Positions 19,427 to 27,467 of a stretch of DNA of 64,000 nt are shown here, in pieces. The position numbers and the translations under genes were made by a program. Position 1 is the first letter of the stretch. Each line of letters opens with the position of its first letter. Source of the stretch: Oxalobacter paeniformigenes (GTDB lineage: Bacteria > Pseudomonadota > Gammaproteobacteria > Burkholderiales > Burkholderiaceae_D); contig NZ_JAMKYL010000001.1 of assembly GCF_027158465.1 (NCBI RefSeq), forward strand, positions 186,001-250,000, in the 5' to 3' direction. The notes beneath the pieces are model-generated. The model was not told where the DNA came from. It searched no databases and was given only the letters and a program-made list of their open reading frames with translations.

Positions 19427-20500
19427 ATGCAGGCTGCCAAGAGTATTTTGTTAAGCGGAAAAAGAAACAGTTACGGGCCTGTCATGCTCGATGTGATCGG
19501 CTTGCGGTTGCTGGAAGAGGATATCCGCAGGATACGTCATCCTCTGACGGGCGGGGTCATTTTGTTCGCGCGCAATTACCAGAATCGTGAACAGCTCATG
19601 GCGTTGACCAGCGCCATTCGCAAGGAAAGGCCGGATATTCTGATCGCCGTCGATCATGAAGGGGGACGTGTCCAGCGTTTCCGTTTCGACGGGTTCACAC
19701 GCTTGCCAGCCATGGGGGTGCTGGGAAAAATGTGGGACGATGATCCGGTCGAGGCGGCACGTGTTGCCATGGCGGTCGGGTATGTACTGGCTTCCGAATT
19801 GCGTACGTGCGGTATCGATTTTTCGTTCACGCCTGTACTGGATCTGGATTACGGCGTTTCGTCGGTGATCGGCGACCGTTCGTTCCATCGCGATCCGGTC
19901 GCAGTGACGCTTCTGGCGAAAAGTCTCAATTATGGTCTGGCGCAAGCCGGTATGGCCAACTGTGGCAAGCATTATCCGGGGCACGGCTATGCCAGAGGAG
20001 ATTCCCATACGGAAATTCCGGTGGATGATCGTCCGCTGGAAGCCATCATGGCGGCAGATATGGTGCCGTATCGCGGACTGGGTATGAGTCTGGCCAGCGT
20101 CATGCCGGCGCATGTGATTTATCCGCAAGTGGATGCCATGCCGGCCGGTTTCTCGAAAAAGTGGCTTTCCATCCTGAAAAACGATCTCGGTTTCGATGGT
20201 GTCGTTTTCAGTGATGATCTCAGTATGGAAGGTGCCAGTGTCGCCGGTGGTATCGTCGAACGTGCGCAGGCTGCGCTTGATGCCGGTTGCGACATGATTC
20301 TGGTTTGCAATTCGCCAGCCATGGCCGATGAATTGCTGGCCAATCTGCCGCCGTTGCCGGAAGAAGCCCTGCGTTTGTGTACGACACGTATCGGCAGTCT
20401 GGTTCCCAAAACGCCCGCACCGGACTGGGAAACGCTCCAGTCGGAAGTACGGTACCGGCAGGCGCGTGCGCTTGTCGAGCGTATTGCGAAACAGGACTGA
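19427..20500 (+). CDS. nagZ: beta-N-acetylhexosaminidase NagZ
   Basis: This 357-residue glycoside hydrolase of family 3 removes GlcNAc from anhydro-muropeptides in the cytoplasm during peptidoglycan recycling. The family motif is CGKHYPGHGYARGDSH, with the catalytic His of the mobile loop, and the nucleophile Asp lies in GVVFSDDLSMEGA. The length is normal for NagZ. The stop codon overlaps the uvrC ATG by one base (TGATG). Confidence 0.94.
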   Translation: MQAAKSILLSGKRNSYGPVMLDVIGLRLLEEDIRRIRHPLTGGVILFARNYQNREQLMALTSAIRKERPDILIAVDHEGGRVQRFRFDGFTRLPAMGVLGKMWDDDPVEAARVAMAVGYVLASELRTCGIDFSFTPVLDLDYGVSSVIGDRSFHRDPVAVTLLAKSLNYGLAQAGMANCGKHYPGHGYARGDSHTEIPVDDRPLEAIMAADMVPYRGLGMSLASVMPAHVIYPQVDAMPAGFSKKWLSILKNDLGFDGVVFSDDLSMEGASVAGGIVERAQAALDAGCDMILVCNSPAMADELLANLPPLPEEALRLCTTRIGSLVPKTPAPDWETLQSEVRYRQARALVERIAKQD

Positions 20501-22410
20501 TGCAGGATATGCAGGAAGAAAAACCGGACGATCCGGTAGCGGTTGCGGGTAGTGTGTCTTCGTCCGCATCGGCGTCTGAAAAGGCGGCCGTCGCCGAGGC
20601 GGTCAGACAGCTGCCGCATTTGCCTGGGGTGTACCGGTTTTTCGACAGTAACGACAAGTTGCTTTATGTCGGCAAGGCTCGTGATCTCGTCAAGCGGGTC
20701 AGTTCGTATTTCCAGAAAACGGCACCTTCGCCGCGTATCGCCATGATGGTATCGAAGATCGCTCGTTTGGAAACGACGGTTACGCGCAGCGAGGTGGAAG
20801 CCTTGTTGCTCGAAAGCAATCTGATCAAGACGCTGCATCCTCATTACAACATCATTTTCCGGGACGACAAGTCTTATCCCTATCTGAAAATCACCGGTCA
20901 GCCGGTGCCGAGAGTGGTGTATTACCGGGGTTCGGTGGATCGCAAGAACCGGTTTTTCGGGCCGTTTCCGAATGCTTCTGCCGTTCGTGAGACGATCCAG
21001 ATATTGCAAAAGGTTTTCCGGTTGCGTACGTGCGAGGACAGTGTTTTCAAAAACAGGACGCGCCCTTGTCTCTTGTACCAGATCGAACGTTGCAGCGGAC
21101 CTTGTGCAGGTCTGATCGATGCCGATGAGTACCGCAAGGATGTCGAGGATGCCGCACGTTTTTTGCGTGGCGGCCAGAATGATGTGCTGGCCGAGTTGCA
21201 GGACAAGATGGCCGCTCATGCCGAAAGGCTGGAATTCGAGGAAGCCGCTTCCGTCAGGGACAGGATTTCGGCGCTTTCACGTGTGTTGCAACAGCAAAGC
21301 ATGGAAACGGACAGCGGGCAGGATGCGGATATCATCGCCGTTGTTGTTCGTGAAAACCGGGCTTGCGTGAATCTGGCGATGGTGCGCGGCGGTCGTCATC
21401 TGGGCGACAAGGCTGTGTTTCCGGGCAATATGGGCAATGTCGACGAACGCGATGGCCAAACGCTGGAAGAACAGGTTCTGCAAGCTTTTATGGCGCAGCA
21501 TTATATCGACGGACAGATTCCTGCCAACATCATCGTGAATGTGGAGCCGGACGATCCGGCGCTGGTGGCTGCCTTGTCGGCGCAGTGCGGACACAGGGTT
21601 CATCTGGTATCACAACCACAGGGGCAACGGCGGTTATGGCTGGAAATGGCGAAAAAGAATGCCGAAATCGCACTGGAAAGGGTGCTTGACCGCTCGGAAT
21701 TGCAACTGTCCAGGGTCAGGGCACTGATAGAACTCATGGGGCTGGATATCGACGACCCGGACAACTTGCGTATCGAGGCGTTTGATATCAGTCATACACA
21801 GGGCGAGGCGGAACAGGCTTCCTGTGTCGTTTTTCATCATTGTGTCATGCAAAATGGCGAATACAGGCGTTACAATATCACCGGCATTACGCCAGGGGAT
21901 GATTATGCCGCCATGAAGCAGGTATTGACGCGGCGGTATGAAAAACTGGTGGGGCATGAAGAGATGATGCCGCATATCGTTCTGGTTGATGGCGGCAAGG
22001 GACAGGTGGCGATGGCGTCGAAAGTCTTTGCCGAGCTCGGACACGATCTTGGAAGGATCGTCGGGGTTGCCAAGGGAGAAGGGCGCAAGGTCGGTCTGGA
22101 AACGCTGGTATATGCCGATGGACGATTGCCTGACGAACTGGGCAAGGATTCCGGCGTCCTGATGCTGATCGCACAGATTCGTGACGAGGCGCACCGCTTT
22201 GCCATTACCGGCATGCGTGCCAAACGTGACAAGAAACGTCATGCATCGCGTCTGGAAGAAATCGAGGGAGTCGGTGCAAGAAGGCGCCAGCGGTTGCTGG
22301 CACGTTTCGGCAGTGTGCGGGGCGTGGCAGACGCTTCGGTGGACGATCTGGCTACCGTCGAGGGAATATCGCGTCATCTCGCGCAACAGATATATGACCA
22401 GTTGCATTAG
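20500..22410 (+). CDS. uvrC: UvrABC excinuclease subunit C
   Basis: This 636-residue nuclease makes both incisions in nucleotide excision repair. The N-terminal GIY-YIG domain starts at LPGVYRFFDSNDKLLYVGKA, an UVR motif lies around residue 245 (EFEEAASVRDRISALSRVLQQQ), the RNase H-like domain includes IEAFDISHTQGE and LVDGGKGQ, and two helix-hairpin-helix motifs end the protein (IEGVGARRRQRLLARFG). An Ala/Ser-rich 35-residue N-terminal stretch precedes the GIY-YIG domain. The ATG at 20500 overlapping the nagZ stop is the likely start. Confidence 0.95.
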   Translation: MQDMQEEKPDDPVAVAGSVSSSASASEKAAVAEAVRQLPHLPGVYRFFDSNDKLLYVGKARDLVKRVSSYFQKTAPSPRIAMMVSKIARLETTVTRSEVEALLLESNLIKTLHPHYNIIFRDDKSYPYLKITGQPVPRVVYYRGSVDRKNRFFGPFPNASAVRETIQILQKVFRLRTCEDSVFKNRTRPCLLYQIERCSGPCAGLIDADEYRKDVEDAARFLRGGQNDVLAELQDKMAAHAERLEFEEAASVRDRISALSRVLQQQSMETDSGQDADIIAVVVRENRACVNLAMVRGGRHLGDKAVFPGNMGNVDERDGQTLEEQVLQAFMAQHYIDGQIPANIIVNVEPDDPALVAALSAQCGHRVHLVSQPQGQRRLWLEMAKKNAEIALERVLDRSELQLSRVRALIELMGLDIDDPDNLRIEAFDISHTQGEAEQASCVVFHHCVMQNGEYRRYNITGITPGDDYAAMKQVLTRRYEKLVGHEEMMPHIVLVDGGKGQVAMASKVFAELGHDLGRIVGVAKGEGRKVGLETLVYADGRLPDELGKDSGVLMLIAQIRDEAHRFAITGMRAKRDKKRHASRLEEIEGVGARRRQRLLARFGSVRGVADASVDDLATVEGISRHLAQQIYDQLH

Positions 22411-22487
22411 AATAACGCCTTGTATTTTTTGATGTTCTTTGTGATATGAAAGTACAGACCATTAGTGGAACCTGCAAAAATCAAGCT

Positions 22488-23051
22488 ATGCCGTTCAATT
22501 TGCCTATTTTCCTGACCTGGCTTAGGGTTGCGCTCGTCCCTTTGCTGGTGGGGATTTTCTATTTGCCGGAACACTGGATTTCACTGTATGCACAAAGTCT
22601 TACCGCAGCGATCATATTCATTGTGGCAGCGATTACGGACTGGATCGATGGCTATCTGGCAAGAAAATGGAACCAGACTTCGGCCTTCGGTGCCTTTCTG
22701 GATCCTGTTGCCGACAAGCTGATTGTTGCCGGTTCGCTGCTTGTCCTGGTACAGCTGGGACGCGTCAGTGCGATTTTGGGTTTTATCATCATCGGACGGG
22801 AAATCGCCATTTCGGCGTTGCGTGAATGGATGGCGAAAATCGGGGAATCGAAATCCGTAGCCGTCAGTTCGCTGGGCAAGGTCAAGACCATTGCACAGAT
22901 GATCGCCATTCCGATGCTTTTGTTTTACAACAAGCTGTTCTATTTTATCGATACGGCGTTTATCGGTACGTACTTGCTGGTGATCGCAGCCATTCTCACG
23001 GTTGTGTCGATGTTGTATTATTTGCGCAAGGCATTGCCCTTGATGAAGTAA
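22488..23051 (+). CDS. pgsA: CDP-diacylglycerol--glycerol-3-phosphate 3-phosphatidyltransferase
   Basis: This 187-residue inner-membrane enzyme makes phosphatidylglycerol phosphate. The CDP-alcohol phosphotransferase motif D-G-x2-A-R-x8-G-x3-D-x3-D is present as DWIDGYLARKWNQTSAFGAFLDPVADK. About five membrane segments are visible. MPFNLPIFLTWLR is the usual family start, so ATG 22488 is preferred over 22446. It follows uvrC and precedes the tRNA genes, a conserved order. Confidence 0.95.
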   Translation: MPFNLPIFLTWLRVALVPLLVGIFYLPEHWISLYAQSLTAAIIFIVAAITDWIDGYLARKWNQTSAFGAFLDPVADKLIVAGSLLVLVQLGRVSAILGFIIIGREIAISALREWMAKIGESKSVAVSSLGKVKTIAQMIAIPMLLFYNKLFYFIDTAFIGTYLLVIAAILTVVSMLYYLRKALPLMK

Positions 23052-23067
23052 ATTTCCAACAGGGGTA

Positions 23068-23095
23068 TTGACAGAATCATATGAAGTGCTAGAAT
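23068..23095 (+). promoter_or_regulatory. promoter of the tRNA-Gly/tRNA-Cys group
   Basis: TTGACA (23068-23073) and TAGAAT (23090-23095) are separated by 16 bases. The transcription start would fall just before the first tRNA at 23109. Confidence 0.75.
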
Positions 23096-23108
23096 GCACA
23101 TCTCTAAC

Positions 23109-23184
23109 GCGGGAGTAGCTCAGTTGGTAGAGCGCAACCTTGCCAAGGTTGAGGTCGAGAGTTCGAGACTCTTCTCCCGCTCCA
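23109..23184 (+). tRNA. tRNA-Gly (GCC)
   Basis: The cloverleaf has a GCGGGAG/CTCCCGC acceptor stem, a GGTCGAGAGTTCGAGACTC-type T arm, anticodon loop TTGCCAA (anticodon GCC) and an encoded CCA. It is preceded by a strong sigma-70 promoter. Confidence 0.97.
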
Positions 23185-23264
23185 AATCTTCATTGCATTC
23201 TGGAGAATTGGAACCGGTTGGACGACAGGTTGTTTGTTTCGTCCGGTAGTCGGAAGAACGTAAT

Positions 23265-23340
23265 GCGGGAGTAGCTCAGTTGGTAGAGCGCAACCTTGCC
23301 AAGGTTGAGGTCGAGAGTTCGAGACTCTTCTCCCGCTCCA
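23265..23340 (+). tRNA. tRNA-Gly (GCC), second identical copy
   Basis: All 76 bases are identical to the tRNA at 23109-23184, including the encoded CCA. The 80-base spacer between the copies is not repeated elsewhere in the window and shows no strong promoter, so both probably come from one precursor. Confidence 0.97.
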
Positions 23341-23391
23341 TTCGTTTTCGGGTGATTCCGGTTCTGCGTTTTTTCGGTTTTGCAGCCCGAT

Positions 23392-23465
23392 GGCAGGATA
23401 GCAAAGTGGTTATGCAGCGGCCTGCAAAGCCGTAGACGTCGGTTCGATTCCGTCTCCTGCCTCCA
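23392..23465 (+). tRNA. tRNA-Cys (GCA)
   Basis: The acceptor stem is GGCAGGA/TCCTGCC, discriminator T, and CCA is encoded. The anticodon loop CTGCAAA gives anticodon GCA. It lies 51 bases after the second tRNA-Gly, as in other Burkholderiales. Confidence 0.96.
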
Positions 23466-23673
23466 TCCTTTTTCCCCATACAGATATCGTCATGAAAGTA
23501 TGACCTGTCCTGTGCAGGTGGCGCTTTGCCATACAGCGATCCTTGAAGAAACGGCGGTTCTGTCCTTGATATATGTTTTGTCCGGTTTGGTGTGTGGTGG
23601 ATGACGCCAGGAAGCGTCGGCAGGAATTTTTTGAACTTTTCTGACAAAAGGTTTATTTTTCTTTTTCGATAAA

Positions 23674-23696
23674 TTTTTTTACTTTAAGTAAAAAAA
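23674..23696. promoter_or_regulatory. palindromic operator candidate
   Basis: TTTTTTTACTT and AAGTAAAAAAA are perfect 11-base inverted arms around a single T. The palindrome ends 3 bases before a consensus -35 hexamer, where a dimeric regulator could act on the promoter of the 29-residue peptide. Confidence 0.55.
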
Positions 23697-23699
23697 TAG

Positions 23700-23728
23700 T
23701 TGACAGAAGTAACGTCTTCTGGTTTAAT
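23700..23728 (+). promoter_or_regulatory. sigma-70 promoter upstream of the 29-residue peptide
   Basis: A perfect TTGACA (23700-23705) is followed after 17 bases by TTTAAT (23723-23728). The start site would be near 23735, leaving a leader of about 110 bases before the peptide start at 23844. Confidence 0.7.
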
Positions 23729-23843
23729 GGAGGCCATGGATAAGGGTCACTTGGTTTGGCCGCTAGCAAGCAAGTTCCTTTCCTGAGCTGATGAAGCTGA
23801 TACGTGCAGTACCAACTTTACCAACTTTGCGAGGAGAGAAATT

Positions 23844-23933
23844 ATGGAAACCTTTGGAATCGTATTTTGCGGTGCTTTGCTGATCTTGGGCGCAATCGGC
23901 GCAGTGGTTCAGAGAGCGCGCGGCAACTGGTAA
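23844..23933 (+). CDS. 29-residue single-span membrane peptide
   Basis: The peptide begins METFGIVFCGALLILG, continues with a second hydrophobic half and ends with the basic tail QRARGNW. One hydrophobic segment covers residues 4-22, so it should span the inner membrane with the basic tail inside. A strong GAGGAG ribosome site lies at 23831-23836, a consensus promoter upstream, and a strong terminator 26 bases after the stop. This complete transcription unit is the reason to call so short a frame. It has no close similarity to CydX, KdpF or Hok-type peptides that I recognise. The neighbouring XRE regulator gene is convergent. Function unknown. Confidence 0.65.
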   Translation: METFGIVFCGALLILGAIGAVVQRARGNW

Positions 23934-23958
23934 AATACCTTGCCCATCCTGAATAGCA

Positions 23959-23993
23959 ATGCCAGATCGAAATCGATCTGGCATTTTTCTTTT
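23959..23993 (+). terminator. terminator after the 29-residue peptide
   Basis: ATGCCAGATCGA and TCGATCTGGCAT form a 12-bp stem with a two-base loop, followed by TTTTCTTTT. It lies between the peptide and the convergent XRE gene. Confidence 0.8.
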
Positions 23994-24058
23994 GTGCCAT
24001 GAAACGGCGTCGTTTTGCAATGATGTATGGGAGAAGTACGGGATAGCGGACGGGATGT

Positions 24059-24358
24059 TCAGTCCGCTTTTTCGTTGGAGGCTTCACTGAGCAGGAAAAG
24101 GGTGTTTTTTGCGAGTTCGGCTTCCAGTTCCTTGCTGATGTTGCCGAATTCGTCTTGTGACGATCCCAGAAAGAGCAGGATGCCCATGGGAACGTTCAGC
24201 GCATGGCAAATCCGTTGCAGGGTCGATATGGTGATGTCGCGCTGGTTGTGTTCGATCAGCGAAAGATAGGAAACCGAACATTCGGACAGCTCGGCGAGCT
24301 TTGTTTGTGAAAGGCCTCTTCGTATGCGGCAAGTCTTGATGGCATTGCCTATATCCAT
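24059..24358 (-). CDS. XRE/Cro-type helix-turn-helix regulator
   Basis: This 99-residue protein is almost entirely one HTH_XRE domain: IGNAIKTCRIRRGLSQTKLAELSECSVSYLSLIEHNQRDITISTLQRICHAL covers residues 3-55, with the recognition helix at about SVSYLSLIEH. About 40 further residues may mediate dimer contacts. A GAGGAG site precedes the ATG on the minus strand. It faces the 29-residue peptide gene and might bind the palindrome at 23674, but this link is only inferred from position. Confidence 0.85.
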   Translation of the reverse strand: MDIGNAIKTCRIRRGLSQTKLAELSECSVSYLSLIEHNQRDITISTLQRICHALNVPMGILLFLGSSQDEFGNISKELEAELAKNTLFLLSEASNEKAD

Positions 24359-24745
24359 GGTGTACTCCTCGTGACTGCAGTATTGCGGTTACCTGTTGCA
24401 GAACGGTTGTTTATGCGGTTTTGTCGCGGCATCATGTTCCGGAATAACCGGATTGAATGCGTGTGTACGGTGTTGCAGGCTGAATCATGCCTGCATCCTG
24501 AAATGGGCCATTTTAACAGAAGTCATGGCGAACTGTCCGGATATTGTCGATATGGTTTGATGTTGTTTGGCGAAACGTGAGGCTGTAGATCGTTTGGTGT
24601 GTCATTTTTGTGCGGATTGCACGTCGCATTGTCTGTATATGGGGGAAGTTCTGAAGGCTGGTGTGTGTCAAGCAGCAAATCCGTGTTCATCTTATAATTC
24701 AGGAAGCGGTTCTTCAATTGCCCCTTACAAAAGAAAGGAAATCCT
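24359..24745. other. intergenic region between the XRE gene and sodB
   Basis: This 387-base stretch holds divergent control signals and no convincing gene. On the plus side a TATAAT at 24693-24698 is a plausible sodB -10 element without a good -35, and AAGGAA at 24735-24740 is the sodB ribosome site. No tRNA, repeat or small frame with a ribosome site was seen. Confidence 0.5.
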
Positions 24746-25327
24746 ATGAAACATGAATTGCCGACACTGCCTTATCCGATGGATGCGCTGGCTCCCTACA
24801 TTTCGAAAGAAACGCTGGAATATCACTATGGACGTCATCACAAGACGTATGTCGATAATCTGAACAAACAGATCGTCGGTACGGCGTTTGAAAACATGTC
24901 GCTGGAAGACATTGTGCGGAATGCTTCTGGTGGTATTTTCAATAATGCGGCGCAAACCTGGAATCATACGTTTTACTGGAACGGCATGAAACCCAATGGT
25001 GGCGGAGAACCGACGGGTGCTCTCATGAAGGCTATCGAGGCGAAATGGGGGTCGTTTGCCGAATTCCGCAAGGCCTTTTCAGCTGCATGCGGCGCAAACT
25101 TCGGTTCCGGATGGACCTGGCTGGTCAAGAAACCGGATGGTTCTGTCGATATCGTCAATACCTCGAATGCCGCAACGCCGCTCACTGGGGAAGACAAGCC
25201 GCTTCTGACCTGTGATGTATGGGAACATGCCTACTATATCGATTACCGGAATGCACGTGCAAAATATGCCGAGGAATTCTGGAATGTCGTCAACTGGGAT
25301 TTCGTCATGGCCAATTTCGCCTCGTAA
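24746..25327 (+). CDS. sodB: superoxide dismutase, iron type
   Basis: This 193-residue enzyme turns superoxide into oxygen and hydrogen peroxide. Metal ligands are His in LEYHYGRHH, His in TWNHTFYW, Asp and His in DVWEHAYYIDYRN. The NNAAQTWNH sequence, with Gln in the active-site position, is the iron-type pattern rather than the GGHxNH of manganese enzymes. There is no signal peptide, so it is cytoplasmic. It is followed by a strong terminator, so it is likely a single-gene unit. Confidence 0.95.
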   Translation: MKHELPTLPYPMDALAPYISKETLEYHYGRHHKTYVDNLNKQIVGTAFENMSLEDIVRNASGGIFNNAAQTWNHTFYWNGMKPNGGGEPTGALMKAIEAKWGSFAEFRKAFSAACGANFGSGWTWLVKKPDGSVDIVNTSNAATPLTGEDKPLLTCDVWEHAYYIDYRNARAKYAEEFWNVVNWDFVMANFAS

Positions 25328-25361
25328 TGCATGCGTTGGCCGTTTTCAAGCCTGTACAGGC

Positions 25362-25394
25362 AAAAAGCCTCGCTGTATGCGAGGCTTTTTTTTT
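25362..25394 (+). terminator. terminator after sodB
   Basis: AAAAAGCCTCG (25362-25372) and CGAGGCTTTTT (25380-25390) pair around a 7-base loop and run into further T. Confidence 0.9.
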
Positions 25395-25576
25395 GCACAT
25401 CGGGTGCCGGTTTTCCGGAAACGTTGTTTTTTCGGAAAACAGTGAAGGTGCGATTGGGTTGCGGTAGCCGGTGAACGGCGATGCAGGGCGTGATGACAGG
25501 TGTGGCGCAGCAATCCCGGGTGTGACAGAATGTTGTCCTATAATACCAACCAATCTTTCTGTATGGAGGCGTCATC

Positions 25577-26512
25577 ATGAACAATACTGTCATTCTTTCT
25601 TCCGATGCCTGTCTCGGCCATGTCCCCGGTCCGGAGCATCCGGAGTGTCCCGACCGTCTGATCGCTGTACGGGAAGCGTTGATGGCGCCTGAGTTCGAGT
25701 CGGTCCCGTGGCGTCATGCCCCGCTGGGAACGAAAGAACAGCTGTTGCTTGTGCATACGCCTGAGTATGTCCGCCGGATCGAGACTATCCGGCCAAAAGT
25801 TGGGTATGTGCCGCTTGATGGCGGGGATACGATCATGTCGCCGGGTACCTGGGATTGTGTGATGAGTTGCGTCGGTGCGGCCTGCATGGGGGTCGATCTG
25901 GTGATGAAAGGCGAGGCGGACAATGTGTTTTGTGCGACCCGTCCGTGTGGACATCATGCCGAACCGGACAGGGCCATGGGATTTTGTGTGTTCAACCACG
26001 CGGCTATCGGCGCGGCGTATGCCTACAAGAAATACAAGCTGGAGCGTGTCGCAATCGTCGATTTCGACGTGCATCACGGAAACGGTACGCAGGATGCTTT
26101 TTACCACCGTCCGGAAATCTTTTATGCGTCCTGTCACCAGTCGCCTTTTTATCCGGGCAGCGGCGCACGCTATGAAACGGGTATCGATCACAATGTTGTC
26201 AATGTACCGCTGACACGCGGTGCAGGATCCGAGAAGTTCCGCAATTGCATGACGTTCGAAATTTTGCCTGCATTAAAGAAATTCAATCCGTCTTTCCTGA
26301 TTATTTCAGCCGGTTTCGACGCACATCGCAAGGATCCACTTGGCGGGCTGAGTTTTACGGACGATGACTTTTACTGGGTCACGAAAGAGCTGATGAAGGT
26401 GGCTGATGAATGTTGTGACGGAAAGATCGTCTCCGTGCTGGAAGGCGGGTACAGTCTTGAAGGACTGGCGACCGGAACGGCGGCTCATGTCCGTGCTTTG
26501 ATGGGGAACTGA
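25577..26512 (+). CDS. histone deacetylase family hydrolase (AcuC/AphA type)
   Basis: This 311-residue zinc amidohydrolase has the class II HDAC-like layout: RPCGHHAEPDRAMGFC (the catalytic HH pair), VDFDVHHGNGTQDAF (zinc Asp and His) and SAGFDAHRKDPLGG (second zinc Asp). Bacterial members remove acetyl groups from proteins or polyamines; the substrate here cannot be told. A TATAAT at 25539-25544, 33 bases before the ATG, is a probable -10 element, and GGAGGC serves as ribosome site. It seems to be transcribed alone. Confidence 0.9.
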   Translation: MNNTVILSSDACLGHVPGPEHPECPDRLIAVREALMAPEFESVPWRHAPLGTKEQLLLVHTPEYVRRIETIRPKVGYVPLDGGDTIMSPGTWDCVMSCVGAACMGVDLVMKGEADNVFCATRPCGHHAEPDRAMGFCVFNHAAIGAAYAYKKYKLERVAIVDFDVHHGNGTQDAFYHRPEIFYASCHQSPFYPGSGARYETGIDHNVVNVPLTRGAGSEKFRNCMTFEILPALKKFNPSFLIISAGFDAHRKDPLGGLSFTDDDFYWVTKELMKVADECCDGKIVSVLEGGYSLEGLATGTAAHVRALMGN

Positions 26513-26647
26513 CGTGCGTGATATGCCGGGCAAAGGCCGTTGTATAATTGCCAAGCAGTTCGGCAAAACCGGAAGATGGCTTCCCAGAAAAAGAATTACC
26601 TGATAGAATTTTCATTTTCCAAAATTGGCTTAACCTGAAATACATTC

Positions 26648-26860
26648 ATGACCACTATTCGCCTTAAAGAAAACGAACCATTCGAAGTCGCCATGCGGCG
26701 ATTCAAACGTGCTATCGAAAAAACCGGTCTTCTGACCGAATTGCGTGCCCGCGAGTTTTACGAAAAACCGACTGCTGCACGCAAGAGAAAACTGGCAGCG
26801 GCCGTCAAACGTCACTACAAGCGAATCCGTAGTCAGCAGTTGCCGAAAAAGATGTACTGA
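26648..26860 (+). CDS. rpsU: 30S ribosomal protein S21
   Basis: This 70-residue basic protein matches bS21 (TTIRLKENEPFEVAMRRFKR, ending in a Lys/Arg-rich helix). It takes part in initiation on the 30S subunit. It opens the macromolecular synthesis cluster rpsU-yqeY-dnaG-rpoD. A TATAAT at 26543-26548 is a likely -10 element about 100 bases upstream. Confidence 0.97.
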   Translation: MTTIRLKENEPFEVAMRRFKRAIEKTGLLTELRAREFYEKPTAARKRKLAAAVKRHYKRIRSQQLPKKMY

Positions 26861-26969
26861 TCTTTTCCGCCATTTCAGGCGGATTTCGGAAACCTGAATT
26901 CAGTTGCCCGCTCCGGTCAAAGCCGCGGCGGGTTTTGCTGTTCATTGTTTTTGCTTATCGGAGTGCGAC

Positions 26970-27413
26970 GTGAGTTTGAAAGAGCAGATTGTCAATGACA
27001 TGAAAAACGCCATGCGCGCCAAGGATACGAAACGGCTTGGAACCATTCGTATGCTGACGGCGGCCATGAAGCAGAAAGAAGTCGACGAACGGATCGAGCT
27101 GGATGACCGGCAGATTCTGGGGATCATCGAAAAAATGATCAAGCAGCGCAAGGACTCGATTGCACAGTTCGAGGCGGGCGGCCGTCCTGATCTGGCTGAA
27201 GGAGAGCGGGCGGAAGTCGAAGTCCTGTCTGCCTATATGCCGGAAGCGTTGCCGATGGAAGAAATAGAAAAGGCAGTTGCGGAGGCTGTGAAAGATGCAG
27301 CTGGCCCGCAGGATATGGGCAAGGTAATGGGAGTTTTGAAAACGCGTCTTGCCGGACGTGCCGATATGTCGACCGTATCCGCGCTGGTCAAGAAAGCGCT
27401 AGCCAAAGCCTGA
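26970..27413 (+). CDS. GatB/YqeY domain protein
   Basis: This 147-residue protein is a stand-alone YqeY domain (SLKEQIVNDMKNAMRAKD, then MGKVMGVLKTRLAGRADMS), related to the tRNA-binding tail of GatB. It starts at a GTG (26970) with GGAG 7 bases upstream; upstream in-frame codons give a poor N-terminus. It usually sits between rpsU and dnaG in betaproteobacteria. Its exact role is unknown; tRNA-linked function is inferred from the domain. Confidence 0.92.
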   Translation: MSLKEQIVNDMKNAMRAKDTKRLGTIRMLTAAMKQKEVDERIELDDRQILGIIEKMIKQRKDSIAQFEAGGRPDLAEGERAEVEVLSAYMPEALPMEEIEKAVAEAVKDAAGPQDMGKVMGVLKTRLAGRADMSTVSALVKKALAKA

Positions 27414-27467
27414 TCCGTTGATCAATACGCGAAAACGTTTCTCGAATGAAAGAGGTTTGTTGAATTC

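Noticed and set aside
23736..23786. A 16-codon frame (MDKGHLVWPLASKFLS) upstream of the 29-residue peptide, with GGAGG before the ATG.
   Set aside because: The GGAGG overlaps the region between the -10 element and the expected start site (about 23735), so the ribosome site would not be in the transcript.
26866..26884. CCGCC-ATTTCA-GGCGG after rpsU as a terminator.
   Set aside because: The five-base stem is not followed by T-run, and rpsU is expected to read through into yqeY and dnaG.
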